DNA of 64,000 nt from Thermogemmata fonticola (GCF_013694095.1 NZ_JACEFB010000005.1:124001-188000); one strand, 5' to 3'. Counted from the stretch's first letter, positions 43,900 to 53,310 are shown. The notes: generated by a model from the sequence alone, not told the origin. Numbers and translations are program-made.

Positions 43900-45207
43900 T
43901 CAAGGTGGGGATGCGACTACTTGCACGCCGCCAGTCCGCCACAATTCTGCAATCAACCGGGAATATTCGCTCTCGCGATTGTGCCGCAGTAGTTTCTCCC
44001 GAATCTCATCCTGTAGTTTACCGTCGAAGGGGCGAATACCGGCGTATTTTCGCTCGACGACTTTCAAGAGGTGGCAGCCGGATGAGGTGGTGATCACTTC
44101 GCTAATCTCGCCGGGCCGCAAGGACCAGACCACGTTTTCCAGATCGGCGGGCTGGATTTGGCCGCGACGATGCCCGATCCCCCAACCGCCATTGCCAGCG
44201 GCTAGCCCCTGGTCGTGCTGCTGCACAAGCGTGGCAAAATCCACACCTTGGAGAGCCAGTTGCCGCACCTGCTCGGCATGCTGGCGGGCCGCTGCTTCAC
44301 TGGGATAGCGGGCAAAACTGAAAAAGATGTGCTGCCACTGGACCTGATCTTCGGTCCGGAATTCGTCGGGATGGGCTTCATAATAAGCTCGAATCTCAGC
44401 AAAGCCGGGAGTGCGCACGCGGTCTTTGAGCAAGGTCCGAGCATATTCGTCCGCCATAATCTGTCGGATCAATTGCCGCCGGACAATTTGTAAGGTCAAT
44501 CCCTGCGCCCGCAAGATGTTCAGAAACTCCTCGTCGCTTTCCGTGCCGTAGGCTTTGCGGATCTGATGGAGGGCACGATCCGCGGTTTTCTCTGCATAGT
44601 CCCGGATTTCCTCCATGGCCGAGAGTTTGCCAGCTTTTTTCAACCGGGCCTGCATATCGGCTAAGAGCAATTCCCGTTCGATGATCCGCCGCAATTCGGC
44701 TGCATATAATTCCTGTTGCTTCGCCGCACGTAAAGGTCCGGGTAAGTGGCGATACTCGGCCAGCCGTTGATACACAGCCTCCCGTACCTCTTGGTCAGTC
44801 ACGACTGTATGGGAACCGATCAGGGCGACGATTTTGATGCGCGGTGTCGCCCGTTGCAACAATTCATGGAGGCGAACTGCGGTCTGAGGCCAGCTTAGGC
44901 TTGCCGGCATCACCTCCTCCGCGCCTTGCTCTGCCTTCAGGGTCGAGGTCGCGAGGGAGTGGGGAGAAAGATTCGAGGGTCCTTTACCGGCTGCCGCCTT
45001 CGGCCCCTCATTCCCGCACTCCAAGGGTGGGGGCAGCACAGCAGGCGACAGGGGGCGTGCTAATTCTGAACTATCAGTCGAGGACGACGGTGCCTGACCC
45101 CGAATTGTGGGCAGAGGAACCTTATGACACCACTTGCAACCGCTCAGCCATCCTACGGTTGCAATCGTCAGCCAGACTCCCCACCGCCGCACTGGTTCGA
45201 CTCTCAT
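43900..45207 (-). CDS. Lipoprotein SurA/PpiC-type peptidyl-prolyl isomerase
   Basis: The 435-aa protein starts with a lipoprotein signal ending in a lipobox LSGC (Cys at about residue 24), so it is likely anchored to a periplasmic membrane face. Its N-terminal half is helical like SurA (ALIGSHTVVTDQEVREAVYQRLAEY...). A parvulin domain follows with WQHIFFSFARYPSEAAARQ and GGWGIGHRRGQIQPADLENVVW. GEISEVITTSSGCHLLKVVERK ends the isomerase core. It probably assists folding of exported or outer-membrane proteins. The start is at an ATG after a nearby GTG (45219). Confidence 0.86.
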   Translation of the reverse strand: MRVEPVRRWGVWLTIATVGWLSGCKWCHKVPLPTIRGQAPSSSTDSSELARPLSPAVLPPPLECGNEGPKAAAGKGPSNLSPHSLATSTLKAEQGAEEVMPASLSWPQTAVRLHELLQRATPRIKIVALIGSHTVVTDQEVREAVYQRLAEYRHLPGPLRAAKQQELYAAELRRIIERELLLADMQARLKKAGKLSAMEEIRDYAEKTADRALHQIRKAYGTESDEEFLNILRAQGLTLQIVRRQLIRQIMADEYARTLLKDRVRTPGFAEIRAYYEAHPDEFRTEDQVQWQHIFFSFARYPSEAAARQHAEQVRQLALQGVDFATLVQQHDQGLAAGNGGWGIGHRRGQIQPADLENVVWSLRPGEISEVITTSSGCHLLKVVERKYAGIRPFDGKLQDEIREKLLRHNRESEYSRLIAELWRTGGVQVVASPP

Positions 45208-45219
45208 GACAGCACCCAC

Positions 45220-45646
45220 TTAGATTCCTCATCCGCCCGCCCGAACACCGCCTTATAACTCCCGCCGGTTTCCACGCAAGCACAAATTGATTTCCATCTC
45301 CCCACCCTGCCGCCACCTTCGACTTTCGTTCACTCCGCATGGTGCCCGTCCGTCTGGAGCTAGACTGCACGTTGCAAAATGGGATCAACCGAAACTTGCC
45401 TTGACGACTTCTGCTCGTGGTCACGAGATCAACGCACTGGACAAGTAGGTTGAGACGATAGCGGACAATCCCTATCACCGCGCCAGGTTTCACTCCGCCC
45501 ACCCTGGTTTGGGAAGCTCTCTAACTTGGGGACATCGACTCTTTCCCCTAGACCGCTTGATCGGAAAACCCCTTGACGTGAGAAAAGGGCATGATTATGG
45601 GGGTCGGACATTCTACAGGGGGAAGAATCCAGCAGGTGAGGCGTCG
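45220..45646. other. Divergent intergenic stretch of 427 bases
   Basis: This lies between the foldase gene (minus strand) and the patatin-like gene (plus strand). A 14-base palindrome CTCGTG-gt-CACGAG occurs at 45414-45427 and could be an operator. A TTGACG occurs at 45401 and another at 45573, but neither is followed by a convincing -10 box at the expected spacing. Confidence 0.45.
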
Positions 45647-46876
45647 ATGGCAGCTAAGCCAAGGCACCAGCCCAAAGGGGTGATGTCGTATGGGACCGCC
45701 GCCCAACTCGTGGTTATCGGGGTGGGCGCAGCCCTGGTGGGTTGCTGGCGAACCGAAATTCATCCTCCCCCGCTCGCCATTATTGAGCAACCATGGCTCA
45801 ATGTGGGTCCCACTTCACCAAGCCGGGACGGTGACGTGGAGACGGTCGTTGGATTGTCGCAGGTGCTCGCCGGCGAAGCCCCGAAGCGCGCTGCTGGCCG
45901 GCCCTTGAATATCCTGGTCCTTTCGGGGGGCGGCAAATACGGAGCCTTCACTGCGGGTGTTCTGGTAGGCTGGACTGCATCCGGTCAGCGACCGGTCTTT
46001 GATGTGGCCACCGGCATCAGTAGCGGAGCGATCGTAGCCACTCTCGCTTTTCTCGGCCCAAAATATGATGATAAACTTCGCAACGGCTTTACCACCTTGC
46101 GCCGCTCGGACTTGTTCGTCTGGCGCCCCATTCGCGGTCTGATCCGCGGTACCGGCTTGATGTCCGCCGCCCCGCTGGAAGAGCTGTTGGCCCGCGAAAT
46201 CACCCCCGAATTGATGAGCGAACTGCAACAGGCATACCACGACGGGCGCCGGCTCTACATTGGCACGGGCAACATCCTGACCAACCGCTTCACGGTGTGG
46301 GACCTAACAGCCATAGCGTCCAGCGGCCGACCAGACGCGCCCGTGCTCGTGCGAAAAATCCTACTGGCTTCCAGCGCAGTACCTGGCGTGGTCGCGCCTG
46401 TTGAATTCGATGTGGAAGTCAACGGAGTGCGCTACCGGGAGCTACACGCCGATGCGGGAAACATGGCCCAGGCATTTGTACGCACGACCGGCCCGATCCC
46501 GGCAGGTTCCACCATCTGGGTCCTCTCTGCTGGCAAGGTGTACCGCGATCCCCTCAAGGACCGACCCCGTGTGTTCGGCCTACTCGGCGGAGGCGTTTCC
46601 AATGCCCTTTATGCCCTGTTCCGTTCCGACCTGATCAAGCTCTACGCCCTCTGTGCTGTCACAGGGTCGCAATTCCGCCTCATTGCATTGCCCCAGGATT
46701 TTCCTGCCGAAACTAGCAGCTTTGCCTTCGACCCCGAAGAGTTGCAGCGGATGTTCTGGCTAGGGTATCAGATGGCCGCCTCGGGACAGGATTGGCGCAG
46801 TGTGCCGCCGGATACCCTTCCCGGCGAAGCCTCTCCTCCGCGGACTGGCTTTCAATTTGTCACCCCGCGTCCCTGA
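45647..46876 (+). CDS. Patatin-like phospholipase lipoprotein
   Basis: The 409-aa protein is a serine hydrolase of the patatin family, probably attached to the envelope as a lipoprotein: the N-terminus ends in ALVGC with Cys33. The glycine-rich oxyanion motif LSGGGKYGAFTAG and the nucleophile motif GISSG (Ser125) are intact. The catalytic aspartate is probably the HADAG element further on. The ATG at 45647 follows GGTGAGG, and an in-frame ATG at 45683 is also possible. Likely reaction: hydrolysis of acyl ester bonds in lipids. Confidence 0.85.
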   Translation: MAAKPRHQPKGVMSYGTAAQLVVIGVGAALVGCWRTEIHPPPLAIIEQPWLNVGPTSPSRDGDVETVVGLSQVLAGEAPKRAAGRPLNILVLSGGGKYGAFTAGVLVGWTASGQRPVFDVATGISSGAIVATLAFLGPKYDDKLRNGFTTLRRSDLFVWRPIRGLIRGTGLMSAAPLEELLAREITPELMSELQQAYHDGRRLYIGTGNILTNRFTVWDLTAIASSGRPDAPVLVRKILLASSAVPGVVAPVEFDVEVNGVRYRELHADAGNMAQAFVRTTGPIPAGSTIWVLSAGKVYRDPLKDRPRVFGLLGGGVSNALYALFRSDLIKLYALCAVTGSQFRLIALPQDFPAETSSFAFDPEELQRMFWLGYQMAASGQDWRSVPPDTLPGEASPPRTGFQFVTPRP

Positions 46877-47041
46877 TTCCCCTTGGGTCCATCTGCAGGG
46901 ATGTGCTTCTGTCCGCCTGTTGCGATGTCATTGGCAAGCTGTTGGGATAGTCCTACATCATCAGCAGTGCGCGCACGATACCCGCCATCGGAAGCTCACG
47001 CTCAGGCAGCCACCCTGGAGATGGATCAGGGGTTCATCGCC

Positions 47042-48109
47042 ATGCCGTACCCGCAATTCGATCGCCGGCAGTTGCGATTGCAGCCGCTGTCCCAACGGCA
47101 GCATGATCTGACCCTCGATGTCATCCAACCTCTTAGTACCGTTCCCTCTTTCCATCATCCTGCTTTACCAATTCTGGCAGAACGACTGCTTCAGGCCCGG
47201 CAACGAGGAGCAGCCCGCATCTTGCTCATGGGCGCCCACGTGCTGCGAGCAGGAACCCAACGGTTTTTGATTGATTTAATGCGGCGCGGTCTGATCTCCC
47301 TGATCGCCATGAACGGCGCCGGTCCCATCCACGACTGGGAATTTGCTCTCATTGGCGCCACCACGGAAAGCGTCGCCCGTTATGTTTCCAGCGGAGAATT
47401 CGGCTTGTGGGAAGAGACGGGCCGCATCAATGACGCCGTGGTTCAAGGCGTGCGGGCCGGCATGGGTTTGGGAGAAGGGATCGGGCGGGCCATCGCCGAA
47501 GGGTGTTTCCCTTACAAGGACATTTCCGTCCTCGCCCAGGCTTACCTGTTGCGCATTCCCGTTACGGTGCACATCGGCATCGGCTACGACATCATTCATG
47601 AGCATCCCAACGCCGATGGCGCCGTGCTAGGCCGGGCCAGCTACACGGATTTCCTCATCTTCGCCGAGCATATCCGCCAGTTGGAAGGCGGCGTGGTGCT
47701 CAATTTTGGCTCGGCTGTCATGGGACCGGAGGTGTATCTCAAGGCTCTAGCTATGGCGCGCAATGTCGCCCATCAGCACGGCCAACGAATCGCCCGCTTC
47801 ACCACGGCGGTCTTTGATTTGGTTCCTCTGGATGACGACTATCGCCGCCAAGCTCCGAAATCCGATCCCCGCTATTACTTCCGCCCTTGGAAGACAATTC
47901 TGGTCCGTACCGTAGCGGATGGGGGGGAGAGCTTTTACATAGCCGGGGATCACAAGGACACGCTTCCTGCTCTCTGGCACGCTGTGCAGCGCTTGGACCC
48001 TCAGCCCGCACCTGATCCATCCGTTGCGCCCTCACCGCGCACCGCCGAAGGCTCTACCGCCTCGACCTCGATCACGGATACCCCAACTCCTCCCGCCGCC
48101 CAATCCTAG
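47042..48109 (+). CDS. Deoxyhypusine-synthase-like protein
   Basis: The 355-aa cytoplasmic protein shows a deoxyhypusine synthase (DHS)-like plan. GAARILLMGAHVLRAG and ISLIAMNGAGPIHDWEF (NGAGPIHD at 91-98) correspond to DHS NAD-binding strands. GGVVLNFGSAVMGPE (216-230) matches the family's GGG-containing region. The C-terminal FTTAVFDL... followed by RPWKTILV (W283-K284) resembles the DHS active-site lysine block. The substrate cannot be eIF5A in an ordinary bacterium, so the reaction is unknown. A long disordered Pro/Ser tail follows residue 320. The ATG at 47042 is preferred to earlier frame codons. It is followed by a PfkB kinase gene. Confidence 0.68.
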   Translation: MPYPQFDRRQLRLQPLSQRQHDLTLDVIQPLSTVPSFHHPALPILAERLLQARQRGAARILLMGAHVLRAGTQRFLIDLMRRGLISLIAMNGAGPIHDWEFALIGATTESVARYVSSGEFGLWEETGRINDAVVQGVRAGMGLGEGIGRAIAEGCFPYKDISVLAQAYLLRIPVTVHIGIGYDIIHEHPNADGAVLGRASYTDFLIFAEHIRQLEGGVVLNFGSAVMGPEVYLKALAMARNVAHQHGQRIARFTTAVFDLVPLDDDYRRQAPKSDPRYYFRPWKTILVRTVADGGESFYIAGDHKDTLPALWHAVQRLDPQPAPDPSVAPSPRTAEGSTASTSITDTPTPPAAQS

Positions 48110-48176
48110 TACAATGGGCAGCACCTATTCTCTCAGACACCCTCGATCTGGAACGCGAGACATTCCGGGTTCTGCT

Positions 48177-49190
48177 ATGCTCAACGACTCGGTGATCGAT
48201 CGCATACTGGCTCACTTACCCCGCTGTACCATCGGAGTACTGGGCGACCTGTTTCTGGATCGGTACCTGGACATCGACTCCCATTTGAACGAACCCTCAC
48301 TGGAAACAGGTCTGACGGCCTACCAGGTAGTGCGCATCCGCAGCTACGCCGGAGCCGCGGGAACGGTGATCAACAATCTGGCGGCATTGGGAACGGGGCG
48401 TATCCTGCCCATCAGCTTCATCGGAGATGATGGAGAAGGTTATGAGCTACGCCAAGCCCTAGCCCGTTGGGCGAATGTCGATGGCCGCCATATCCTCATT
48501 ACGGCAGAGCGCCGCACCCCCACTTACACCAAACCGATGCTCGACGGACGGGAATTGAATCGGCTCGACATCAAAAACCGCACTCCAACACCTCCCCTCC
48601 TCGAAGAGAAACTTTGTGAAAAACTCCAGGAGTGCTGGCACGAGGCAGACGCTTGGCTGGTGCTGGATCAAGTCAGCGAGGCAGATTGCGGCGTGGTGAC
48701 GGGACGGGTGCGTGAATTGCTGGCCCAGTTGGCATCCCAGGACCCCACCAAGTTCGTCTTGGCCGACAGCCGGGAACGGATCGGTCTGTTCCGCCACGTC
48801 AGTCTCAAGCCCAATGAGCGGGAATGCCGCCGGGCTTGTGGTGCGGGACAGGAAACCCCGATCGAACACTGCGTCGAGCAGTTGGTCCGGAGTGGTGGGC
48901 GAACCGTCTTTTGCACTCAAGGGGAAGCAGGCATTTTGTTAGGAGAAGAGCAGGAGGGCCGTGTCCGCCTCCAGCGGGTTGCAGCTTACCCCGTCACTGG
49001 CCCGATCGATCCTGTCGGTGCAGGAGATAGCTGCTCGGCTGGGATTGTCAGCGCTGTCCTGGCGGGAGGCAACCGGGCAGCAGCGGCGGCTTTCGGGAAC
49101 CTGATTGCGTCTATCACCATCCAGCAGATCGGAGTCACCGGTACGGCGACACCCCAGCAGGTCCGGCAGCGGTGGCAGATCGTAAAGTAG
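48177..49190 (+). CDS. PfkB-family carbohydrate kinase (RfaE-like)
   Basis: This is a 337-aa ribokinase-type sugar or nucleoside kinase. GVLGDLFLDRYLDI opens the fold, then YAGAAGTVINNLAALG and GRILPISFIGDDGEGYEL. The PfkB signature 2 region is GPIDPVGAGDSCSAGIVSAVLAGG, with the catalytic Asp in GAGDS. It resembles heptose kinases such as the N-terminal half of HldE/RfaE, but the substrate is unknown. The frame opens earlier inside the preceding gene, but the ATG at 48177 gives a normal start (MLNDSVIDRILAHL). It lies 67 bases after the deoxyhypusine-synthase-like gene. Confidence 0.85.
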   Translation: MLNDSVIDRILAHLPRCTIGVLGDLFLDRYLDIDSHLNEPSLETGLTAYQVVRIRSYAGAAGTVINNLAALGTGRILPISFIGDDGEGYELRQALARWANVDGRHILITAERRTPTYTKPMLDGRELNRLDIKNRTPTPPLLEEKLCEKLQECWHEADAWLVLDQVSEADCGVVTGRVRELLAQLASQDPTKFVLADSRERIGLFRHVSLKPNERECRRACGAGQETPIEHCVEQLVRSGGRTVFCTQGEAGILLGEEQEGRVRLQRVAAYPVTGPIDPVGAGDSCSAGIVSAVLAGGNRAAAAAFGNLIASITIQQIGVTGTATPQQVRQRWQIVK

Positions 49191-49194
49191 CTCC

Positions 49195-50496
49195 ATGGCC
49201 CCCTCTCCCTCTACCTCCGAGTGCCCGACCCCTCCGCCCTCTGACTCTAGCGGCTGGTTCAATCGCACGGTTTGGGGAGCGGGCCTGACCAGTTTTCTCT
49301 CCGATGTCAGCTACGAAATGGCCTCGGCGATCCTGCCGGCATTCTTGCGGCTGCTGCACATTCCCCCCGAAAGCGTGGGCCTGCTTCTCGGCTGGATCGA
49401 AGGGATCGCCGATCTCAGCTCCAATGCCGTCAAGCTGATCATGGGTTGGTATTCTGACCGAATCGGCCACCGCAAGCCCTACGTGGTCGCCGGCTATACC
49501 TTGACCGGGGTCGCCTTCGTTCTGTGCGCTGTAGCAGTCAGTTGGCCCTTGGTACTGGCGGCCAAGGTGATAGGTTGGATTGGCAAAGGATTGCGCGGTC
49601 CCTTGCGCAACGCCATTTTGGCGGATGCCGTACCGCCGCAGCACGTCGGCAAAGCGTTCGGCTTCCATCGTGCCGGGGACACCTTGGGAGCCATCATCGG
49701 GCCACTATTGGGAGCCGCTCTTCTTGCCTATCTCCCGCCGGAGTGGTTCGATCAACCCGATGAACCCTACCGTTTGATTTTCCTGCTCACATTGATCCCC
49801 GGTCTGGCAGCAGCCATCGCGTTTGCCGTTCTGGTCCGTGAACAACGTTTTACTCCCCGACCGGCTTTGCGTTTCACTGCTTCCCTCCGTTCCCTACCGA
49901 AGGATTTCCGGCGTTACCTGCTGCCGGTGTTCGTGTTTGGCATTGGGGATTTCTCCCACGCCCTACTGATCCTGACCGCAGGCTTGCTGCTCACCCCGCT
50001 TTATGGCATGCCCTCGGCAGCGGTCTGGGCCGGCGTGCTTTATGCCATTCGCAACACCGCCGGGGCTTTGACTGCTTATCCGGCGGGGTGGCTAGGCGAT
50101 CGCTTCGGACGCCGACGCGTCCTTGTCGCCGCTTATCTCCTAGCCGCTGCCGTCATGTTCGGATTTACGCTCCTGACCCTCAATGGCTGGACCCATCCTG
50201 TCATTCTGATTCTCCTCTTCACCCTGGCTGGTGTTTACATTGCGATGGAAGAAGCACTAGAACCTGCGATCACCGCCGATCTGGTCCGCGACCGATCTCT
50301 CCGTGGCACAGCGATGGGCGTGCTCGCTACCGTCAACGGATTGGGAGACTTCATTGCCAGCGCCGCTGTTGGAAGCTTGTTCCTACTAGGTCAACCCTAT
50401 GCTTATGCGACCGCTGCTATCCTCATGTTCCTCGGCGCCGTGCTGCTCATTCCCCGTACCGGCCACGTGGAACCCCCTCCCCCTTCTTCAGATTGA
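49195..50496 (+). CDS. MFS transporter
   Basis: The 433-aa inner-membrane protein has about twelve predicted helices and the pattern of major facilitator sugar/drug transporters. It begins after a short cytosolic Pro/Ser segment with FLSDVSYEMASAILPAFLRLL. A conserved loop motif between helices 2 and 3 is GWYSDRIGHRKPYVVAGY (the G-x-x-x-D-R-x-G-R/H-R/K signature), and GWLGDRFGRRRVLVAAY repeats it in the second half. It starts 4 bases after the PfkB kinase stop, so the kinase and transporter could act on a common substrate. Confidence 0.9.
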   Translation: MAPSPSTSECPTPPPSDSSGWFNRTVWGAGLTSFLSDVSYEMASAILPAFLRLLHIPPESVGLLLGWIEGIADLSSNAVKLIMGWYSDRIGHRKPYVVAGYTLTGVAFVLCAVAVSWPLVLAAKVIGWIGKGLRGPLRNAILADAVPPQHVGKAFGFHRAGDTLGAIIGPLLGAALLAYLPPEWFDQPDEPYRLIFLLTLIPGLAAAIAFAVLVREQRFTPRPALRFTASLRSLPKDFRRYLLPVFVFGIGDFSHALLILTAGLLLTPLYGMPSAAVWAGVLYAIRNTAGALTAYPAGWLGDRFGRRRVLVAAYLLAAAVMFGFTLLTLNGWTHPVILILLFTLAGVYIAMEEALEPAITADLVRDRSLRGTAMGVLATVNGLGDFIASAAVGSLFLLGQPYAYATAAILMFLGAVLLIPRTGHVEPPPPSSD

Positions 50497-50859
50497 TGTG
50501 GCAATTTCTCGACATACCAAATCGGACCATAACACCTCCCCGCCCCATCATAACTAGTTTCTCTGACAAAGCCGCCTCCCAAAGGATACCCACACGCTTT
50601 TGGCATCCCCGCTACCTGGCAATTCTCCTGGCTTGCCGGCTTTGCCTGAAGGTCCTCCATGTGGACAAGTGATAGTCATGCGAATCAGATATGAAGGAAA
50701 CTATCAATACTCGCTTTCTGCGGACGAATTCCATGATAACCCAAGCCTTTATTGAGCCAAGCGAACACGAGAGAATAAATACCCACCAGCGTACCCAAGA
50801 CGTGATTCCTGAAGGCATGCCTCGGGGCAACCGGTAGCGAGTTTTGGAGGGTACAAATC
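50497..50859. other. Intergenic stretch of 363 bases
   Basis: No gene or known element was found. TTGAGC at 50752 followed after 18 bases by TAAATA is a weak promoter candidate for the downstream Csx3-like gene, whose ribosome site GGAGGG precedes the ATG. Confidence 0.45.
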
Positions 50860-52119
50860 ATGGTGTGGTTCATCCAGCGTGATGATATCATCGAGTTTCA
50901 GGACAATCCGGAAGGATTCTGGGCGCCACAGGTCATGTCGCAGCACCCTCTGCGGCTCGAAGCGATGCGGGGCCGGCCGATCTCCATCCGCGGGAAAGGA
51001 GCGGTGTGGATGTATGCCCACGCAGGTGCGATGGCCCAAGCAGCAGGTGCGGCGTCGATCCACCTGAAGGAACTGATCCGCGGGAACTCGTCCGATATCC
51101 GCCAGTGCTTGTGCAAACTCGAAGAGTCACGCCAACATCCAGGCTGCTATCTCTGGCAGATGCAACTCAATTCGGTGCAGGACCTGAAACCCGAAGCCAT
51201 CGAGAGCCTACTAGAACCTACCCTTAAGGAAATCCGAGAGAAACGTCCACGGGAACTCTGCCTGACCGGCAAAGCCCCCGTCACAGTTTATGCCCGCGTG
51301 GCCTGGGAGGCTGTAGCCGCGGGATGCCAGCACCTTTACTGCCTAACGCCGATCCACGATTGTATTCTGGTTTACAGCACTTCGGACTCGCAATTAGGGG
51401 AACGCCTTCCCCTCCCATGGCTAGAGCAATTCGTACCCCAGCCGCAAAAATCCATGATCCTCGGCGTCATCGGGGACCCCAACTCCGGGAAGTCTGTATT
51501 TGCCCGTGCTCTTTATGCTTGTCTCCTGAGCCGAGTCATCTCTCAGCAGCGGCGCTTGTGGATTTTGGATTGCGACGGCCAATCACCCACCCCTGCGTGG
51601 TATCTCAGCCTGCTCCAGGAGGGACATGTCGAACTCGCCCGGCAATATCGCGACATTCTCAAGGAGCGCCGCCGGTGGACCCCCACCATGGAGGATCACT
51701 TTGTCCGCATTCTCCAAGGTCTGCGCCGCTTCTTTGAGTTGGTGATCACGGACCAACCGGGAGGAGACCTCGGAGCGGATCCACCCCAACGGATTCCTCC
51801 AGGACGGGAGCGATTCTTCCAGCAGCTCGATGAATTGATCCTCGTAGCTCGCGAAGGGGAAGTCACCTGGAAACTATGGCATGATGAGTTGGCCCGGCAC
51901 GGCCTGGCCCACCGCTTGCGGGTCATCCTGTATGGCTCCCATCCTGAGGCACCCCCCACGCTGCAACTTACCCGCCAAGGCGATCTGTGGATCGGCACAG
52001 TGCAAGGTCTGGAACGCACGCGCACCAAACAGGAACTGGTCCAAGCGTTTCAGCCCGTCCTGGAGCCGCTCTGGGAAGATTGGCGACAGCGATTGCGCTC
52101 CTGCGTAGCGGAAGTTTGA
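50860..52119 (+). CDS. Tandem Csx3-like domains fused to a P-loop ATPase
   Basis: The 419-aa cytosolic protein carries two segments resembling the CRISPR-associated ring nuclease Csx3 (Crn3). Repeat 1 (about residues 39-72) has RPISIRGKGAVWMYAHAG, repeat 2 (about 102-185) has ELCLTGKAPVTVYARVAWEA, then HLYCLTPIHDCILVYST. Both match the Csx3 strand G(K/R)GPIWL. The conserved Asp-Pro-Arg of Csx3 is not kept, as the second repeat has TPIHD. An ATPase follows: Walker A GDPNSGKS (205-212), DGQSPTPAW (239-247), RRWTPTMEDHF (271-281) and ITDQPGGD (296-303). This order matches Csx3-AAA fusions. GGAGGG precedes the ATG. Confidence 0.62.
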   Translation: MVWFIQRDDIIEFQDNPEGFWAPQVMSQHPLRLEAMRGRPISIRGKGAVWMYAHAGAMAQAAGAASIHLKELIRGNSSDIRQCLCKLEESRQHPGCYLWQMQLNSVQDLKPEAIESLLEPTLKEIREKRPRELCLTGKAPVTVYARVAWEAVAAGCQHLYCLTPIHDCILVYSTSDSQLGERLPLPWLEQFVPQPQKSMILGVIGDPNSGKSVFARALYACLLSRVISQQRRLWILDCDGQSPTPAWYLSLLQEGHVELARQYRDILKERRRWTPTMEDHFVRILQGLRRFFELVITDQPGGDLGADPPQRIPPGRERFFQQLDELILVAREGEVTWKLWHDELARHGLAHRLRVILYGSHPEAPPTLQLTRQGDLWIGTVQGLERTRTKQELVQAFQPVLEPLWEDWRQRLRSCVAEV

Positions 52120-52227
52120 CTTCGTCCGATCCTGCTGCCAGAAAGCCAACCTTCGAGAGACCCCAGTTCCTCAGACCGTCTTCGCCCACCCTCCCAAGAC
52201 ATCCAGCGGCACTCCTAAGATAACAAC

Positions 52228-53310
52228 ATGAGTGCTACCTGGGCGATTGCTACAGAAGAGCTAACGCGTACCTTCACCAAAGTGCGCCGCCGTAATTGGC
52301 GGAAACGCCAGGCGGCTGCGGCCAATTCCTCACTTTCCAGTCCCGTCAAGGATGAGGGAACCTTTATCGCATTGCATCGAATCAATCTACAAGTGCGGCA
52401 CGGGGAATTATTCGGCCTCCTCGGCCCAAACGGTGCGGGAAAGACCACACTGATCAAAATCCTGGCCACTCTGCTCTCCCCAACCTCCGGCCAAGCCTGG
52501 GTCAATGGCTGGGATGTGGTCCGCCAGGCCGAAGCGATCCGTCCGCACATCAACATGGTCTCTGGTGGCGAAAGCTCCGGTTACGGTATTCTCACCGTGC
52601 GCGAGAATCTCTGGCTCTTCGCCCGCCTCTACGGCGTCCCCAGCCGCCTGGCTTATGAGCGGATCGACCGCATGCTCCAAATCGTCGGCCTGGAAGATAA
52701 GGCCCAGACACGCATCAGCCACCTGTCCACCGGACAACGTCAAAAGATGAACTTCTGCCGCGGTTTCATCACTGATCCGAAAATCCTCTTCCTCGATGAA
52801 CCCACCTTGGGGCTGGATGTGCAAAGTGCCCGCGCGATTCGCACTTTCATCCGGCAGTGGCTGCAAGAGCAACCGGGGCGCACCATCTTACTGACGACCC
52901 ATTACATGGCAGAAGCCGAGGAACTGTGCGACCGGATCGCCATCATCGATCATGGCCAGTTGCTCGCTTGCGATACGCCCACGGCCCTGAAACGGCAGGT
53001 CCAGCAGTATCCGCGTTATCTCATTCATCTGGCCCCTAGCACAGACGGTTGGTCCCGTCTCAGCCAGATTCCGGGCGTCCATAGTTTGCAAATTCGTACC
53101 ACAACTGCGACCACAGACCTGAAGCTCTCCCTGCTGGAAGATGCTGTCATCGGCTCCGTAGTCCAGACCGTCGTTCAACATGGCGGCCGCATCCTCAGCC
53201 TCCAAAAGCTAGAGCCAACCTTGGAGGATGTCTTCTTGGAATTGGTGGGCCGGCAATTGAACGATCAGGAGGAGGAACTGCTAACCGCTCCAGTCCAAAC
53301 TAGCGATTGA
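52228..53310 (+). CDS. ABC-2 type transporter ATP-binding protein
   Basis: This is a 360-aa ATPase of the NodI/DrrA type. After a 50-residue basic N-terminus come Walker A GPNGAGKTT (66-74), the signature LSTGQRQK, and Walker B ILFLDEPTLGLD. The conserved histidine switch is in LLTTHYMAEAEELCDRI. A 90-residue C-terminal extension is typical. The gene lies 108 bases after the Csx3-like gene and 15 bases before its permease. Likely energises export of a lipid, polysaccharide or drug, but the substrate is unknown. Confidence 0.9.
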   Translation: MSATWAIATEELTRTFTKVRRRNWRKRQAAAANSSLSSPVKDEGTFIALHRINLQVRHGELFGLLGPNGAGKTTLIKILATLLSPTSGQAWVNGWDVVRQAEAIRPHINMVSGGESSGYGILTVRENLWLFARLYGVPSRLAYERIDRMLQIVGLEDKAQTRISHLSTGQRQKMNFCRGFITDPKILFLDEPTLGLDVQSARAIRTFIRQWLQEQPGRTILLTTHYMAEAEELCDRIAIIDHGQLLACDTPTALKRQVQQYPRYLIHLAPSTDGWSRLSQIPGVHSLQIRTTTATTDLKLSLLEDAVIGSVVQTVVQHGGRILSLQKLEPTLEDVFLELVGRQLNDQEEELLTAPVQTSD

